A stretch of 59,738 nt of DNA from an uncultured Naasia sp. (GTDB lineage Bacteria; Actinomycetota; Actinomycetes; Actinomycetales; Microbacteriaceae): the NCBI GenBank assembly GCA_913778905.1, contig CAJYYA010000003.1, positions 1 through 59,738 of the forward strand. Direction: 5' to 3'. The position numbers and the translations under genes were made by a program. Positions 1 through 9,872 of the stretch are shown one piece after another. Positions within the stretch are counted from its first letter, which is position 1. The number at the start of each line of letters is the position of its first letter. The notes below the pieces were generated by a model. That model did not search any database. It saw nothing but the letters and a program-made list of their open reading frames with translations, and had not been told where the DNA came from.

Positions 1-20
1 AGGATCAAACTCTCCGTAAA
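1..20 (-). rRNA. rrs: 16S rRNA gene, 5' end only
   Basis: The reverse complement of the first bases contains AGAGTTTGATCCT, the near-universal start of bacterial 16S rRNA (primer 27F site). The mature 5' end should lie about 7 bases before that motif, near base 20. The rest of the gene lies outside the window to the left. The leader and promoters upstream (to about 495) agree with this being the first gene of an rrn operon read on the minus strand. Confidence 0.9.
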
Positions 21-342
21 AAAGATTTGCTAACCCAACCGGAATAAGGCCGAGCAGCGAGTTTGAAACCAGCTAAAAAGACTGTCTACTGACAATCCAA
101 ATAACCAAAGGAATCTCAAACCCCATCGAACGATGAGGCCGAGGTAATTTGGCATTGACTTAGTGCACGCTGTTGAGTTCTCAAGGATCGGACACACAAC
201 ACCCACCACACCCCCAAACCGGAGGCGGCAGCTGAAGGCTGACATCCAAACACGCCCCTGTGGAGCCCACCCGAAGGCGACTCTTGCCCACACCCAAAAG
301 GCACAGACCATGGGGCTTCATCAGCCCCGGAGCAGCTAGGCA
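21..342 (-). other. pre-16S rRNA leader
   Basis: This gene-free stretch is the transcribed leader of the rRNA operon. On the minus strand, 165-186 reads CCTTGAGAACTCAACAGCGT, the conserved actinobacterial leader block that contains the boxA-type antitermination/processing signal. The open frames here have no ribosome binding site or recognisable product and are treated as chance. Confidence 0.7.
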
Positions 343-371
343 ACTGTAAGACCAGAACCCGCATCCGTCAA
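343..371 (-). promoter_or_regulatory. rrn promoter P2 (proximal)
   Basis: Read on the minus strand there is TTGACG at 366-371, a 17-base spacer, and TACAGT at 343-348. This is a near-consensus housekeeping sigma-70/SigA promoter placed to drive the leader and 16S rRNA. Just upstream, 386-399 is a palindrome (GTCGCT-AC-AGCGAC) that could be a regulator site or part of the P1 transcript. Confidence 0.7.
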
Positions 372-466
372 CCGGACCAGACCCCGTCGCTACAGCGACC
401 GATGTTCCCAACTTGACGGGCTAGAAGCTTCTCCAGCTTCCCGCACCGTTTGGGGCAACAAGAAGA

Positions 467-495
467 ACAATACGTGGGAACCAGAAGACACGCAA
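467..495 (-). promoter_or_regulatory. rrn promoter P1 (distal)
   Basis: On the minus strand TTGCGT (490-495) is separated by exactly 17 bases from TATTGT (467-472). The spacing and match suggest a strong SigA promoter, giving the usual tandem-promoter arrangement of an rRNA operon together with the proximal promoter about 120 bases downstream. Confidence 0.6.
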
Positions 496-559
496 ATCAC
501 AGCGTCCTCACGGCGTGTCCCGCACCATTCCGGGGTTCTCGACGCGCCGGATCGGGCGA

Positions 560-1492
560 CTACGGAAGACGCGTCAGATCTCGCACGATCGAGAGCGCGG
601 CGCGGCCGCCCATGCCTGCGGCGACGATCAGCTGCTGGGGTCCCGACTGCGTGCAATCGCCCACCGCATAGAGACCAGGCGCAGAAGTCCGGCCCCCCTC
701 ATCTGTGATGAGAAGCCCGTCCTCGGTCCGGTCCGGTTCGAGGTTCGCGAGATACTCGAGCGGCGCGGAGTACTCGGGCCGGACGAACGCGGCAACCCGA
801 GGGATGACCTCTCCCCCGGCGACACGGATCCCCGTCAGACCGGAACGATCGCCCTCGAGATCTTCGAGGGGGCGGCGGTCGACGGCGATGCCGGCGGCGG
901 AGAGCCTCGACTCGTCCTCGTCGGAGAGATCTGCCCGCCCATTGGTGAAGACGATCAGGTCCTTCGACCAGCGAGACAGGATTCGCGCCTGATCAGCGAG
1001 GTCGTCGGTCTCTCCGATCAGAGCGATCGCCTCATCGGTGTGCCCGTAGCCGTCGCACATCATGCAGCTGTGCACGCTCGTGCCGTAGTAGGCCCGCAGC
1101 ATTGGGAGCTCGGGCATCTTCTCGGCGACACCCGATGCGATGACCACCGCGGTAGCCCGCACGTCACGCGCCGGCGAACCGCGCATACCGCTCGCCTGCA
1201 CCGAGAAGCGGTCGCTATCTCGGCTCACCTGGTTGACCTGGGCGAACTGAACCTCGCAGTTGTCGTACCCCTCGAGCTCCTCACGACCGAGCTTGCGGAG
1301 CTCGCTCGGAGGGATGCCGTCTCTGGTCGGGTACCCGTGCGAGATGAGAGTGGCCGAGTGACGGGGACGGTTCCCGTCGAGAACCAACACGTCGAAACGC
1401 GCACGCGTCAGATTCAGCGCCGCCGCCAGCCCCGCAGGGCCGGCGCCGATCACGACGACGTCGTAGTCCGTCCCGGGCTCGGCCTCCGTCAC
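560..1492 (-). CDS. thioredoxin-reductase-like FAD oxidoreductase
   Basis: A 310-residue flavoprotein of the thioredoxin reductase-like pyridine nucleotide disulfide oxidoreductase group. Visible are the FAD-binding GAGPAG (16-21), a redox CMMCDG motif (Cys143 and Cys146, then Asp147) corresponding to the CxxCD of thioredoxin reductases, and the C-terminal FAD-contacting [14 protein letters not shown] (275 onward). The middle NADPH domain is odd: where TrxB has GxGxxA, this protein has [11 protein letters not shown] (from 159), so NADPH use is uncertain. The GTG start is chosen because it overlaps the gltX stop as GTGA, so the two are translationally coupled. Substrate unknown; a disulfide-reducing role is inferred from the CxxC. 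Confidence 0.85.
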   Translation of the reverse strand: MTEAEPGTDYDVVVIGAGPAGLAAALNLTRARFDVLVLDGNRPRHSATLISHGYPTRDGIPPSELRKLGREELEGYDNCEVQFAQVNQVSRDSDRFSVQASGMRGSPARDVRATAVVIASGVAEKMPELPMLRAYYGTSVHSCMMCDGYGHTDEAIALIGETDDLADQARILSRWSKDLIVFTNGRADLSDEDESRLSAAGIAVDRRPLEDLEGDRSGLTGIRVAGGEVIPRVAAFVRPEYSAPLEYLANLEPDRTEDGLLITDEGGRTSAPGLYAVGDCTQSGPQQLIVAAGMGGRAALSIVRDLTRLP

Positions 1493-3006
1493 GCCGACGC
1501 CTCGAGCCTCATCCGGAAGTTGTCGAGACGCGCGATGGATTCCTGCTTGCCCAGGATTTCGAGCGATTCGAAGAGCGGGGGTGAGATGCGGCGGCCCGAG
1601 GTCGCGACGCGGACCGGGCCGAAGGCGACGCGGGGCTTGAGCCCCAGGGTCTCGATCAGCCGGCCGTCGAGCGCGGTTTTGATTCCCTCCGCCGTCCACT
1701 CGTTCTCAGCAACCGCCTCCAGAGCGTCGAGCGCCCCCGCGATCACCTCGTCGGCGTTGGCGGGAAGCGACTTGACCGCGGCCTCGTCGAACTCGAGTTC
1801 GTCCGCGCCGCGGAAGAAGGACCCCAGGAGGTCAGGCGCATCGCCGAGCAGCTGCATACGTTCCTGCACCAGCGGCGCGAGTCGCCGCAGCAATTGGAGC
1901 TGCTCGGCATCGGGCTCGGCAGGAAGAACGCCGGCATCTACGAGATACGGCACGAGGCGGCCCGTGAAGTCGTCGACGCCGAGCAGGCGCACGTGGTCGC
2001 CGTTGATCGACTCGGCCTTCTTCTGATCGAAGCGGGCCGGGTTGGGGTTGACGTCCACGACATCGAACGCGGCCACCATCTCGTCGAGCGAGAACACGTC
2101 CCGGTCGTGCGTGAGCGACCAACCCAACAGAGCCAGGTAGTTCACGAGGCCCTCGGGAACGAAGCCCCGATCGCGGTGATGGAACAGGTTCGCCTCGGGG
2201 TCGCGCTTCGAGAGCTTCTTGTTGCCCTCCCCCATCACGTAGGGCAGGTGGCCGAAGCGGGGCACGGCATCCGTGATGCCGATGTCGATGAGCGCGCCGT
2301 AGAGCGCGATCTGCCGAGGGGTGCTCGAGAGCAGGTCCTCGCCGCGCAGCACGTGGGTGATGCCCATAAGCGCATCGTCCACCGGATTCACCAGCGTGTA
2401 GAGCGGGTGCCCGTTTGGGCGCACGAGCACGAAGTCGGGGAAGGAGCCGGCAGGGAACGTGATCGGGCCGCGGACCAGGTCGTCGAACGACAGGTCGGCA
2501 TCCGGGACGCGGAGGCGGAGCGCCGGCTGGCGGCCCTCGTCGCGGTACGCCTGGCGCTGCTCCTCCGTGAGGTCGCGCTCGAAGTTGTCGTACCCGAGCT
2601 TCGGGTCGCGACCGGCGGCGATGTTGCGCGCCTCGATCTCCTCGCCCGTGGCGTAGCTCTCGTAGAGATGGCCGGCCTCGGTCAGCTTGGCGATGACGTC
2701 TCGGTAGATGTCGTAACGCTCCGACTGGCGGTAGGGACCGTGGGGCCCACCGATGTCGATGCCCTCGTCCCAGTCGAGCTTCAGCCAGCGCAGGGCGTCC
2801 AGGATCTGCTCGTAGCTCTCCTGACTGTCGCGCGCGGCATCGGTGTCCTCGATGCGGAACACGAACGTGCCGCCGGTGTGGCGGGCGTACGCCCAGTTGA
2901 AGAGGGCCGTCCGGACGAGCCCGACGTGGGGCGTTCCGGTGGGCGACGGACAGAACCGGACGCGCACATCGGCGCCGGTCGCTTCTGAGACAGGAAAGAG
3001 TGACAT
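1489..3006 (-). CDS. gltX: glutamate--tRNA ligase
   Basis: A 505-residue class I aminoacyl-tRNA synthetase that charges tRNA-Glu (and probably tRNA-Gln, as in most actinobacteria, for later amidation). The HIGH-type signature is [11 protein letters not shown] (20-30) and the KMSKS-type loop is KKLSKRD near residue 264. The length is normal for GltX. The ATG at 3006 is preceded by a purine-rich GAGGGCGG and by a possible TAGGAT -10. Longer upstream frames run into intergenic repeats and are rejected. The last bases overlap the downstream flavoprotein start. Confidence 0.97.
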   Translation of the reverse strand: MSLFPVSEATGADVRVRFCPSPTGTPHVGLVRTALFNWAYARHTGGTFVFRIEDTDAARDSQESYEQILDALRWLKLDWDEGIDIGGPHGPYRQSERYDIYRDVIAKLTEAGHLYESYATGEEIEARNIAAGRDPKLGYDNFERDLTEEQRQAYRDEGRQPALRLRVPDADLSFDDLVRGPITFPAGSFPDFVLVRPNGHPLYTLVNPVDDALMGITHVLRGEDLLSSTPRQIALYGALIDIGITDAVPRFGHLPYVMGEGNKKLSKRDPEANLFHHRDRGFVPEGLVNYLALLGWSLTHDRDVFSLDEMVAAFDVVDVNPNPARFDQKKAESINGDHVRLLGVDDFTGRLVPYLVDAGVLPAEPDAEQLQLLRRLAPLVQERMQLLGDAPDLLGSFFRGADELEFDEAAVKSLPANADEVIAGALDALEAVAENEWTAEGIKTALDGRLIETLGLKPRVAFGPVRVATSGRRISPPLFESLEILGKQESIARLDNFRMRLEASA

Positions 3007-3050
3007 ACCGCCCTCGATCCTATTCGGGAGGGGCTGAGGGGTCGACGGGC

Positions 3051-3300
3051 CCTTCATTTCGCTGCGCTCAATGGGCGGGCGGCCCGCCCGTTGAGCGAAG
3101 CGAAACGCAGGGCCCAGGACCGCGCCGCCCGGGGCGCTTCGCGACGGTCGCAGAGCGACCTCCTCAGCGACCGGAAGAAGGGGCCACCACCACCCGCTCG
3201 TTGAGGAGGGCCGCCAGGCCCGTCGCGAAACGAGCACGGCATAGCGGGCTCCGGATGCCGCACCCAGCCCTTCATTTCGCTGCGCTCAATGGGCGGGTGG
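3051..3300. repeat. two intergenic inverted-repeat families (A and B), tandem block
   Basis: The gap between the GDPD gene and gltX is filled with repeats. Type A (core TTTCGCTKCGCTCAATGGGC) occurs at 3051-3080, inverted at 3082-3113 and again direct at 3268-3300, ending against the GDPD stop codon. Type B (core CGACGGTCGCAGAGCGAC, 3134-3172) is paired with an inverted relative containing GTTGAGGAGGGCCGCCAGGC (3196-3235). Both pairs can form long hairpins. The same two families recur near 53.5-53.8 kb and type A near 45.3 kb, so they are dispersed elements, probably acting at mRNA 3' ends. Confidence 0.8.
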
Positions 3301-4098
3301 TCAGCCGGCGGCGGATCCGAGTTCGGAGCGGAGGGCGCCCGGGCGGTCGGTGGTCAGCTGGCGGATGCCGAGGTCGAGACAGAAGCGCGCGTCCTCCAAT
3401 GTGTTGACCGTCCAGACGCGCACCGGTCGCTCACTCGCCCACCTGCGCGCTGTCGACGGGTCCGCGCGGACGGCCTCGATCCCCGGCCCCAGGGCGACAG
3501 CGATGTCGGACAGAAGACCCGAGCGCGCAATGGCTGGGTCTGCGTCCGCGTCGAGCAGGAGCATCGCGACACCGAAGCCGACGCGCGAGGCAACGAACAC
3601 GATCGTGGGTGGCCAGAAGCTCATGATGTCGACGGTGACCGGATGCGGGCCCGACCCGATGATTCCGGTCGAGGGGTCCCAGCCGGCCCGCTGGAGCAGG
3701 GCGAGAACCGCGTCGTCGAGCACTGCACCGGCGGGGCTCGGCTGTTTGATCTCGAGCGCCAACCGCACGGGACGGCCCGCCGATCCCAGCAGAGAGAGCA
3801 GGTCCTGGAGCGTCATCAGCTCATCGGGCCCGCCCGGCATCCGGGACCGCATCTCGTGGATCGTGAGCTCGTGGACGATCCCGGGCACGCCCGAGACCCG
3901 ATCGGTCGTGCTGTCGTGCCAGCACACGACCGTCCCGTCACCGGTGAGCCGCACGTCCGTCTCGACTCCGTCGGCGCCCTCGTCGAGCGCCGCCGAATAG
4001 GCCGATCGGCTGTGCTCGACGTGGTCGGCGCTCGCACCGCGATGCCCGAAGATGAGCACGTCGTCGACGCCGGAATATACCGGCGCCGCCTCGCTCAT
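3301..4098 (-). CDS. glycerophosphodiester phosphodiesterase
   Basis: A 265-residue GDPD-family TIM-barrel enzyme that hydrolyses deacylated phospholipid diesters to glycerol-3-phosphate and an alcohol. The family motifs are clear: FGHRGAS near the N-terminus (catalytic His-Arg), then GVETDVRLTGDGTVVCWHD carrying the metal-binding Glu and Asp and the second His. There is no signal peptide, so it is probably cytoplasmic. The ATG is chosen because it overlaps the stop of the upstream FAH-family gene as ATGA. Its 3' end abuts a type A repeat. Confidence 0.9.
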   Translation of the reverse strand: MSEAAPVYSGVDDVLIFGHRGASADHVEHSRSAYSAALDEGADGVETDVRLTGDGTVVCWHDSTTDRVSGVPGIVHELTIHEMRSRMPGGPDELMTLQDLLSLLGSAGRPVRLALEIKQPSPAGAVLDDAVLALLQRAGWDPSTGIIGSGPHPVTVDIMSFWPPTIVFVASRVGFGVAMLLLDADADPAIARSGLLSDIAVALGPGIEAVRADPSTARRWASERPVRVWTVNTLEDARFCLDLGIRQLTTDRPGALRSELGSAAG

Positions 4099-4865
4099 CG
4101 GTTGCGGGCGGGGTTCGAGAGCGTGCCGATGCCCTCGATGGTGATGTCGACGGTCTGGCCGTCGACGAATCCGCCGAGGCCGGCCGGGGTGCCCGTCAGG
4201 ATGAGGTCGCCCGGCAGCAGAGTGAATACGTCGGACACGTAGGCGATGATCTCGGGGATGCCGAAGATCAAGTCCTTGGTGTTGCCGTGGCGGCGGGGCT
4301 CCCCGTCGACGAACGTGCTGATCTCGAGGTTCGACACGTCGAGCTCGGTCTCGATGACCGGACCGATCGGGCAGAAGGTGTCGTAGCCCTTGGCTCGGGC
4401 CCACTGGCCGTCGGCCAGCATCTGGTCGCGGGCCGAGACGTCGTTCGCGATCGTGTAACCGAAGATGTAGTCGGTCGCGCGTTCGGCCGGGATCTGCTTG
4501 CCGATCTTGCCGATGACGATCGTCAGCTCGCCCTCGTGCACGATCCGCCCCTCGACGGGAGGGATGCGGATGGTGTCGCCCGGGCCGACCACCGAGGTGT
4601 TGGGCTTGAGGAAGATCAGCGGATGGTCGGCGGGAATGGCCTGCGCCATCTCATCCTTGTGAGCCGCGTAGTTGAGGCCGACGCAGACCACCTTGGACCG
4701 CGGGATGACAGGCGCCAGCAGCTTGACGTCGGCGAGCGGGACGCGCTCCCCCGTCGTGTCGTACCCGGCGAACATCGGGTCGCCCGAGAGGACGACGATC
4801 TCGTCCTCGTCGAGGATCCCGAAGCGGGGGTCGCTGCCATCGATGCTGAACCGCGCGATCTTCAC
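4095..4865 (-). CDS. fumarylacetoacetate hydrolase family protein
   Basis: 256 residues with the complete FAH domain: VGLNYAAHKDEM, then IVHEGELTIVIGK (metal-binding Glu residues) and GYTIANDVSARDQ, followed by ILTGTPAGLG. Members are metal-dependent hydrolases or decarboxylases of 2-keto acids such as 5-oxopent-3-ene-tricarboxylate or acylpyruvates. The exact substrate cannot be read from sequence. The GTG start has no Shine-Dalgarno but TAGGTT (4872-4877) ends 6 bases upstream, so the mRNA is probably leaderless. It is co-transcribed with the overlapping GDPD gene. Confidence 0.9.
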   Translation of the reverse strand: MKIARFSIDGSDPRFGILDEDEIVVLSGDPMFAGYDTTGERVPLADVKLLAPVIPRSKVVCVGLNYAAHKDEMAQAIPADHPLIFLKPNTSVVGPGDTIRIPPVEGRIVHEGELTIVIGKIGKQIPAERATDYIFGYTIANDVSARDQMLADGQWARAKGYDTFCPIGPVIETELDVSNLEISTFVDGEPRRHGNTKDLIFGIPEIIAYVSDVFTLLPGDLILTGTPAGLGGFVDGQTVDITIEGIGTLSNPARNR

Positions 4866-4910
4866 AGGAAGAACCTAACTACGTCGTCTGTCGGGAAGGT
4901 GAACCGGGAA

Positions 4911-6011
4911 TCAGGCGTCGAGGCGCGTGAGCCAGCCGTGGCGGTCGGGGCGGCGGCCGTACTGGATGTCCGTCAGCTCCTCGCGAAGGGCCATTGTGAG
5001 CTCTCCGGCGGGCGCCGACGAGTCGCCGATCTCGAAGTCCTTCGACTTGAGCGCGCCGATGGGTGTGATCACGGCTGCCGTGCCGCACGCGAACACCTCG
5101 GTGATGTCACCCGACGCAACGCCCTCGCGCCACTCGTCGAGGGTCACCGGACGCTCCTCGACCGCGTGGCCGCGGTCCTTGGCGAGTTGGATGATGCTCT
5201 GCCGGGTGATGCCCTCGAGGATCGTGCCGTTGATCTCGGGCGTGACCAGGGTGCCGTCGCGCTTGACCAGAAAGACGTTCATACCGCCGAGCTCCTCGAG
5301 GTACTTGCCCTCCTGCGAGTCGAGGAAGAGCACCTGCGAGCACCCGTTCCGGTAAGCCTCCTCCTGCGGGAGGAGCGATGCCGCGTAGTTGCCGCCGCAC
5401 TTCGCGGCACCGGTTCCGCCGCGGCCGGCACGGGTGTATTCGGTCGACAGCCAGATCGACACCGGGGCGACACCGCCGGAGAAGTAGGCGCCGGCCGGGC
5501 TCGCGATGACGCGGTAGTCGACCTTCTGCGCGGCGCGCACACCGAGGAAGCTCTCGCTCGCGATCATGAACGGACGGATGTAAAGGCAGGTCTCGGGAGC
5601 CGAGGGAACCCAGCCGCCGTCCACCTTGATCAGCTGACGCAGCGACTCGAGGAAGTCCTCGACGCTCAGCTGAGGCAGCGCGAGACGCTCCGCGGAACGC
5701 TGGAGGCGCAGTGCGTTGGCCTCGGGCCGGAAGGCCCAGATGGACCCGTCGGCGTGACGGTACGCCTTGAGACCTTCGAAGATCTCCTGGCCGTAATGCA
5801 GGACCGAGGCGGCCGGGTCCAGAGAGATCGGGCCGTAAGGGACGACTTCGGCGTCGTGCCAGCCGTCCTGGATCGTCCACGTCACCTGGACCATGTGGTC
5901 GGTGAAGTGCTTGCCGAAGCCGGGGTCGGAGAGGATCGCCTCGCGCTCCGCCTCGTCACGCGCGGTGGTCGACGGGGTGGAGGTGAATGCGAGCGGGTAG
6001 GTCGTCGTCAT
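4911..6011 (-). CDS. ilvE: branched-chain amino acid aminotransferase
   Basis: A 366-residue fold-type IV PLP aminotransferase catalysing the final step of valine, leucine and isoleucine synthesis. The pyridoxal lysine lies in AAKCGGNYAASL. Other family marks are EIFEGLKAYRHADG, YLEELGGMNVF and FACGTAAVITPIG. It starts 36 bases after the leuB stop on the same strand and is probably in one operon with it. The remaining branched-chain genes of the window are the ilvD-B-N-C operon near 37-42 kb. Confidence 0.95.
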   Translation of the reverse strand: MTTTYPLAFTSTPSTTARDEAEREAILSDPGFGKHFTDHMVQVTWTIQDGWHDAEVVPYGPISLDPAASVLHYGQEIFEGLKAYRHADGSIWAFRPEANALRLQRSAERLALPQLSVEDFLESLRQLIKVDGGWVPSAPETCLYIRPFMIASESFLGVRAAQKVDYRVIASPAGAYFSGGVAPVSIWLSTEYTRAGRGGTGAAKCGGNYAASLLPQEEAYRNGCSQVLFLDSQEGKYLEELGGMNVFLVKRDGTLVTPEINGTILEGITRQSIIQLAKDRGHAVEERPVTLDEWREGVASGDITEVFACGTAAVITPIGALKSKDFEIGDSSAPAGELTMALREELTDIQYGRRPDRHGWLTRLDA

Positions 6012-6047
6012 GATGAGCCTGGATTCTTGGGGAAGTCGAGGGAGGAG

Positions 6048-7100
6048 TCAGGAGAGGAGGCGGACGATCGCGTCGCCGACCTCGGAGGTGCGACGGGATC
6101 CGGTCGATCCGGACCGCGACGCGAGGTCGGCGGTCACGGCCTCCTCCACTCGACGAGCCGCCTCGGCGAGACCGAGGTGGTCGAAGAGCAGGGCGGTCGA
6201 GAGGATCGCCGCCGTCGGGTCGGCGATCTGCTGTCCAGCGATGTCGGGCGCGGATCCGTGCACGGGCTCGAACATCGAGGGGGCGGTCCCGTCGGGGTTG
6301 ATGTTGCCCGAGGCCGCGAGACCGATACCGCCGCTGATTGCGCCTGCCAGGTCGGTGAGGATGTCGCCGAAGAGGTTGTCCGTGACGATCACATCGAACC
6401 TAGCAGGGTCGGTGACGAGGAAGATCGTCGCCGCATCGACGTGCAGGTAGTCGACGGAGACGTCCGGATGCTCGGCTGCCACGGCGTCGACGACGCGTTT
6501 CCAGAGCGCGCCCGCGAAGGTGAGCACATTGGTCTTGTGCACGAACGTGACCTTGCCTCGACGGCGCTCCGCCAGGTCGAAGGCGTAGCGGACGACGCGC
6601 TCGACACCGAACGCGGTGTTGACGCTGACCTCCGAAGCGACCTCGTGAGGGGTACCGCGGCGGATGGTGCCGCCGTTGCCGACGTAGGGGCCTTCCGTCC
6701 CTTCCCGCACGACGACGAAGTCCACGTCGCCGGGAGAGGTGAGCGGGCTGACGACGCCCGGCTGCAGCTTCGTCGGGCGGAGGTTGACGTAGTGGTCGAG
6801 CTCGAAGCGCAGCTTGAGCAGCAAGCCGCGCTCGATGTTCGCCCCCGCCAGTCGCGGGTCTCCGGGGACGCCGCCGACGGCACCGAGCAGGATCGCGTCG
6901 TGTCCGCGGAGCCGCTCGAGTTCCTCGTCCGGCAGCACATCGCCGGTCTCGAGGTAGCGAGCGGCGCCGAGCTTGTACTCGGTGATGTCGAACTCGACAC
7001 CCTCCGGAGCCGCGACCTTCAGGACCTTGACGGCTTCGGCGACCACCTCGGGGCCGATTCCGTCACCGGGGATGGTGGCGAGCGAGACGGTGCGAGACAT
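6048..7100 (-). CDS. leuB: 3-isopropylmalate dehydrogenase
   Basis: A 350-residue NAD-dependent beta-decarboxylating dehydrogenase of leucine synthesis. It shows [11 protein letters not shown] at the N-terminus, the substrate-binding [24 protein letters not shown], and the metal/NAD region [14 protein letters not shown] followed by [12 protein letters not shown]. The ATG at 7100 has a strong AAGGAG about 5 bases upstream, which excludes the much longer upstream frame. It is divergent from the G6PDH gene. Confidence 0.96.
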   Translation of the reverse strand: MSRTVSLATIPGDGIGPEVVAEAVKVLKVAAPEGVEFDITEYKLGAARYLETGDVLPDEELERLRGHDAILLGAVGGVPGDPRLAGANIERGLLLKLRFELDHYVNLRPTKLQPGVVSPLTSPGDVDFVVVREGTEGPYVGNGGTIRRGTPHEVASEVSVNTAFGVERVVRYAFDLAERRRGKVTFVHKTNVLTFAGALWKRVVDAVAAEHPDVSVDYLHVDAATIFLVTDPARFDVIVTDNLFGDILTDLAGAISGGIGLAASGNINPDGTAPSMFEPVHGSAPDIAGQQIADPTAAILSTALLFDHLGLAEAARRVEEAVTADLASRSGSTGSRRTSEVGDAIVRLLS

Positions 7101-7202
7101 GCGGCTCCTTCGGCATGGATGCGTCGTTCGTGCCCGGTGGGCCGACGAACTCGACTCCAAGGCTATCGGGCGCGCGACGGCCGCTCGCCCTAGGGTGCAG
7201 GC

Positions 7203-8606
7203 ATGACATCGAAGCGAGCATCGTCGGCCCCCGTCAGCCTCGTCATCCTCGGCGGCGGCGGCGATCTCACCAAACGCCTTCTGCTTCCCGGGCTCGCGAG
7301 TCTGCTCTCGCGGCATCCGCGACCCATCCAGATCATCGGAGCGGGTCTCGAGAAGTCGGACGACGCGGCATGGCAGCAACTCGTGCACGATTCGTTCGCG
7401 GGAGCGAGCCACCATCCGCAAGTCGATACCGAACTCGACGCCACCGAGCACGAGGCCTCCTGGATCACCGCGGACGTCACGGACGGCGAGCAGCTGACGA
7501 AGATCCTCGCCGCCTGCACGGGCACCCCGGTGCTCTACTTCGCCCTGCCGCCCGTCGTCACCGCCGAGGTCTGCGCCGCCCTCGCGAAGATCGACGTGCC
7601 CAAGGACCTCCGACTCGCGATGGAGAAGCCGTTCGGCACCGACCACGACAGCGCTGTAGCGCTGAACGAGCTGGTCGCCCGCATCGTGCCCGAGAGCCAG
7701 ACGTTCCGGATCGACCACTTCCTCGGCAAGTCGACCGTGCTCAACATCGTCGGCCTGCGCTTCTCGAACGCATTGCTGCAGGGCGTGTGGTCGAACGACC
7801 TCGTCGAGAGTGTCGAGATCGTCTACGACGAGTCGCTCGGTCTCGAGGGCCGCGCGGGCTATTACGACAACGCCGGGGCGCTCATCGACATGATCCAGAG
7901 CCACCTCCTGCAGGCGCTGGCGATCCTCGCCATGGAGCCCATCCCCCGTCTCAATGAGATCGAGCTGCGCTCCAACGCGGCCCAGGTGCTCCGCAACACC
8001 CGCGTCTGGCAGGGCGACGCCCGCACTGCCAGCCGTCGGGCGCGTTACACAGCCGGCACGATCGAAGGACGGGACCTGCCGTCCTACGCGGATGCCGAAG
8101 GCGTCGATCCGTCGCGTGGGACCGAGACCCTGGCCCAGGTCGTCTTCGAGGTCGACACCCCGCGCTGGCGCGGCGTGCCGTTCGTGCTCCGTTCCGGCAA
8201 GGCCATCGGAAAGGCCCGCAAGGAGATCTCGGTTCGGCTGCGGCCCGCGGCGCGCATCGAGGGGCTGGCCGGCGCCCCTGCCGGAGACCGCATCATCCTG
8301 GAGATGAAGCAGGAGGAGGTCACGTTCGAGCTCACCATGAACGGCAGCGGCGATCCCTTCACCCTGGAGCGCAACCGGATGACGGTGCGGAAGAGCGCGG
8401 GCCATCTCCTCCCTTACGGCCAGGTCCTGCAGGGCATCCTCGACGGCGACCCGCTGCTGTCCGTCCGCGGCGATGTGGCGGAGGAGTGCTGGCGCGTCGT
8501 CGAACCCGTCATCGCGGCGTGGCGCAAGGATCGGGTACCGCTCGAGGAGTACCCGGCCGGATCGAACGGTCCGGACGGCTGGGACCAGGACCTCCACCGA
8601 TCCTGA
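7203..8606 (+). CDS. zwf: glucose-6-phosphate dehydrogenase (divergent member)
   Basis: 467 residues of the Zwf family, which oxidises glucose-6-phosphate to 6-phosphogluconolactone with NADP. The nucleotide motif is GGGGDLTKR (17-25; GxxGDL pattern), EKPFG follows, and the active-site segment is [14 protein letters not shown] (about 168-180), a variant of the usual RIDHYLGKE in which Glu is Ser. It may therefore be a second, specialised paralogue. No Shine-Dalgarno is present. TAGGGT (7191-7196) lies 6 bases before the ATG, suggesting a leaderless transcript. The gene stands alone, divergent from leuB. Confidence 0.88.
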   Translation: MTSKRASSAPVSLVILGGGGDLTKRLLLPGLASLLSRHPRPIQIIGAGLEKSDDAAWQQLVHDSFAGASHHPQVDTELDATEHEASWITADVTDGEQLTKILAACTGTPVLYFALPPVVTAEVCAALAKIDVPKDLRLAMEKPFGTDHDSAVALNELVARIVPESQTFRIDHFLGKSTVLNIVGLRFSNALLQGVWSNDLVESVEIVYDESLGLEGRAGYYDNAGALIDMIQSHLLQALAILAMEPIPRLNEIELRSNAAQVLRNTRVWQGDARTASRRARYTAGTIEGRDLPSYADAEGVDPSRGTETLAQVVFEVDTPRWRGVPFVLRSGKAIGKARKEISVRLRPAARIEGLAGAPAGDRIILEMKQEEVTFELTMNGSGDPFTLERNRMTVRKSAGHLLPYGQVLQGILDGDPLLSVRGDVAEECWRVVEPVIAAWRKDRVPLEEYPAGSNGPDGWDQDLHRS

Positions 8607-8693
8607 GAGAACGCCGAAGCTCCTCTCGATTCCCAGCATGGGGTGAATACCGTGAGGCGTCTCCTACAGGCCCTTACGAAAGGACAGTCCGCC

Positions 8694-8942
8694 ATGAGTC
8701 TCGGAGCTGGAATCTTCCTCCTCGTCGTCGGAGCGATCCTGACGTTCGCGGTCGACTTCGACGTCCCCGGTCTCGACCTGACGACCATCGGCTACATCCT
8801 GATGATCGCGGGAGCCGTCGGCATCATCCTCGGCATCGTGCTGATGGCTCGCAAGCGCCAGTCCGTCTCGACCACGAGCGAATCCGTTGACCCCGTGAGC
8901 GGAGCGCGCGTTCAGCGCAGCGTCCGCCAGGACGGCTTGTGA
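8694..8942 (+). CDS. DUF6458-type small membrane protein
   Basis: 82 residues beginning MSLGAGIFLLVVGAILTFAV. There are two membrane helices (about 4-22 and 31-51) with the GYILMIAG pattern between them, then a basic ARKRQS and a polar cytoplasmic tail. This matches the DUF6458 family that is common in actinobacteria; its function is unknown. The internal ATG at 8694 is preferred over the in-frame start at 8643 because GAAAGGAC lies at the correct distance and the conserved family start is MSLG. A terminator follows directly. Confidence 0.82.
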   Translation: MSLGAGIFLLVVGAILTFAVDFDVPGLDLTTIGYILMIAGAVGIILGIVLMARKRQSVSTTSESVDPVSGARVQRSVRQDGL

Positions 8943-8965
8943 TCCGAACCGCCCGGAAAGCGTGA

Positions 8966-8995
8966 ACGGCTCGCCCCGATGGGGCGGGCCGTTTT
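8966..8995 (+). terminator. rho-independent terminator
   Basis: The stem ACGGC(T)CGCCCC pairs with GGGGCG(G)GCCGT around a GAT loop, followed by TTTT. It lies 24 bases after the DUF6458 stop on the plus strand. Because the minus-strand gene ending at 9012 converges here, the hairpin may also serve that side. Confidence 0.75.
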
Positions 8996-9011
8996 CACGT
9001 CACCGCCCCGT

Positions 9012-9665
9012 CTAGTCCGCCACGCTGAGGTGGGCATGGCCGGAACGCCCCACGTTCCCCGCCGCGTCCACCGCGACGGCGTAGACGGGCCCCGGCATCG
9101 AGCCCTTGGCGCGAGCGGTCACGTGCGCGACGTCCGCGGCCGTGAGGTCCGCCGTCCATTCGCCGTCGCGTCCCGGGGATGCGACAGCCAGTCGGGTGTC
9201 GCCGCGATAGAAGGCGACACCGGCGACTCCGACATCGTCGGAGGCAAATGCCGAGAGCCGGAGGCCCTTGCCCTTCTTCCCCGCGGGTCCGGGACGCATC
9301 GTCACGGTCGGAGCCGTCTGATCCGAGATCTCGACGTCGATGCGCACGGTGGCGCTCGTGGCTGAGGGCGCGGAAGGCGCCGGTCCCGGACGAACAGGCC
9401 CCGGGGTCTCGTGCAACGGCAACGGCAGCCGGAGGCGGGCTTTCGCCGGCGCGGCGCCGGCCGGATGCTCTTCGGAGACCCTGACGACCCCGGGTGCGAG
9501 CGCCTGAGCCGACGGGGATCCGATCGGCAGCGCCGTGGCCAGGGCCTCGACGCCGAACACGAGGATGATCGCGGCGGGCAGCACGCGCAAGACACGATGC
9601 GCGCGGGTCCGGCCGCTTCTTCCCACCTCGTCACGGCGTGAGGTCCGGCTCGTCTCTTCCGACAT
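9012..9665 (-). CDS. single-pass membrane protein with Ig-like domain, function unknown
   Basis: 217 residues. The N-terminal 25 residues are polar and basic, one hydrophobic helix follows (about 27-47: VLPAAIILVFGVEALATALP), then a Pro/Ala-rich stretch, and then a beta-rich domain (about 110-217) with GVAGVAFYRGDT and YAVAVDAAGNVG, typical of bacterial Ig-like folds in surface proteins. It is probably a type II anchored extracytoplasmic protein. The ATG is chosen for the GGGGGGGAG upstream; longer frames enter the intergenic region. I do not recognise a specific family. It converges with the DUF6458 gene. Confidence 0.6.
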   Translation of the reverse strand: MSEETSRTSRRDEVGRSGRTRAHRVLRVLPAAIILVFGVEALATALPIGSPSAQALAPGVVRVSEEHPAGAAPAKARLRLPLPLHETPGPVRPGPAPSAPSATSATVRIDVEISDQTAPTVTMRPGPAGKKGKGLRLSAFASDDVGVAGVAFYRGDTRLAVASPGRDGEWTADLTAADVAHVTARAKGSMPGPVYAVAVDAAGNVGRSGHAHLSVAD

Positions 9666-9872
9666 GGTGTGCGCTCCCCCCCGAGCATCACAGCCACCCG
9701 CCTGTACCCCATCGGATCGCAGGTCGCGCGCGGCCGTGAAACCATGCAAGACCCCCTCCCCCGCATGTTCAAGGGATTCACCCCCTAACCGGGGCCACCC
9801 ACTCCCCTGAACTGGTGCCAGTCGATGCCGCGATGTACCCCTCGCGAGGGCCACAGAATCTGCCATCGCACG

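Noticed and set aside
3007-3300. tRNA gene near gltX
   Set aside because: No cloverleaf, T-arm GTTCRA or CCA pattern could be found. The sequence is fully explained by the two inverted-repeat families.
4287-7193. A 968-codon open frame on the plus strand opposite the FAH, ilvE and leuB genes
   Set aside because: It lies antisense to three clearly conserved enzymes, its product is rich in Arg, Asp, Gly and Val with no domain, and it has no ribosome binding site. It is a GC-bias shadow.
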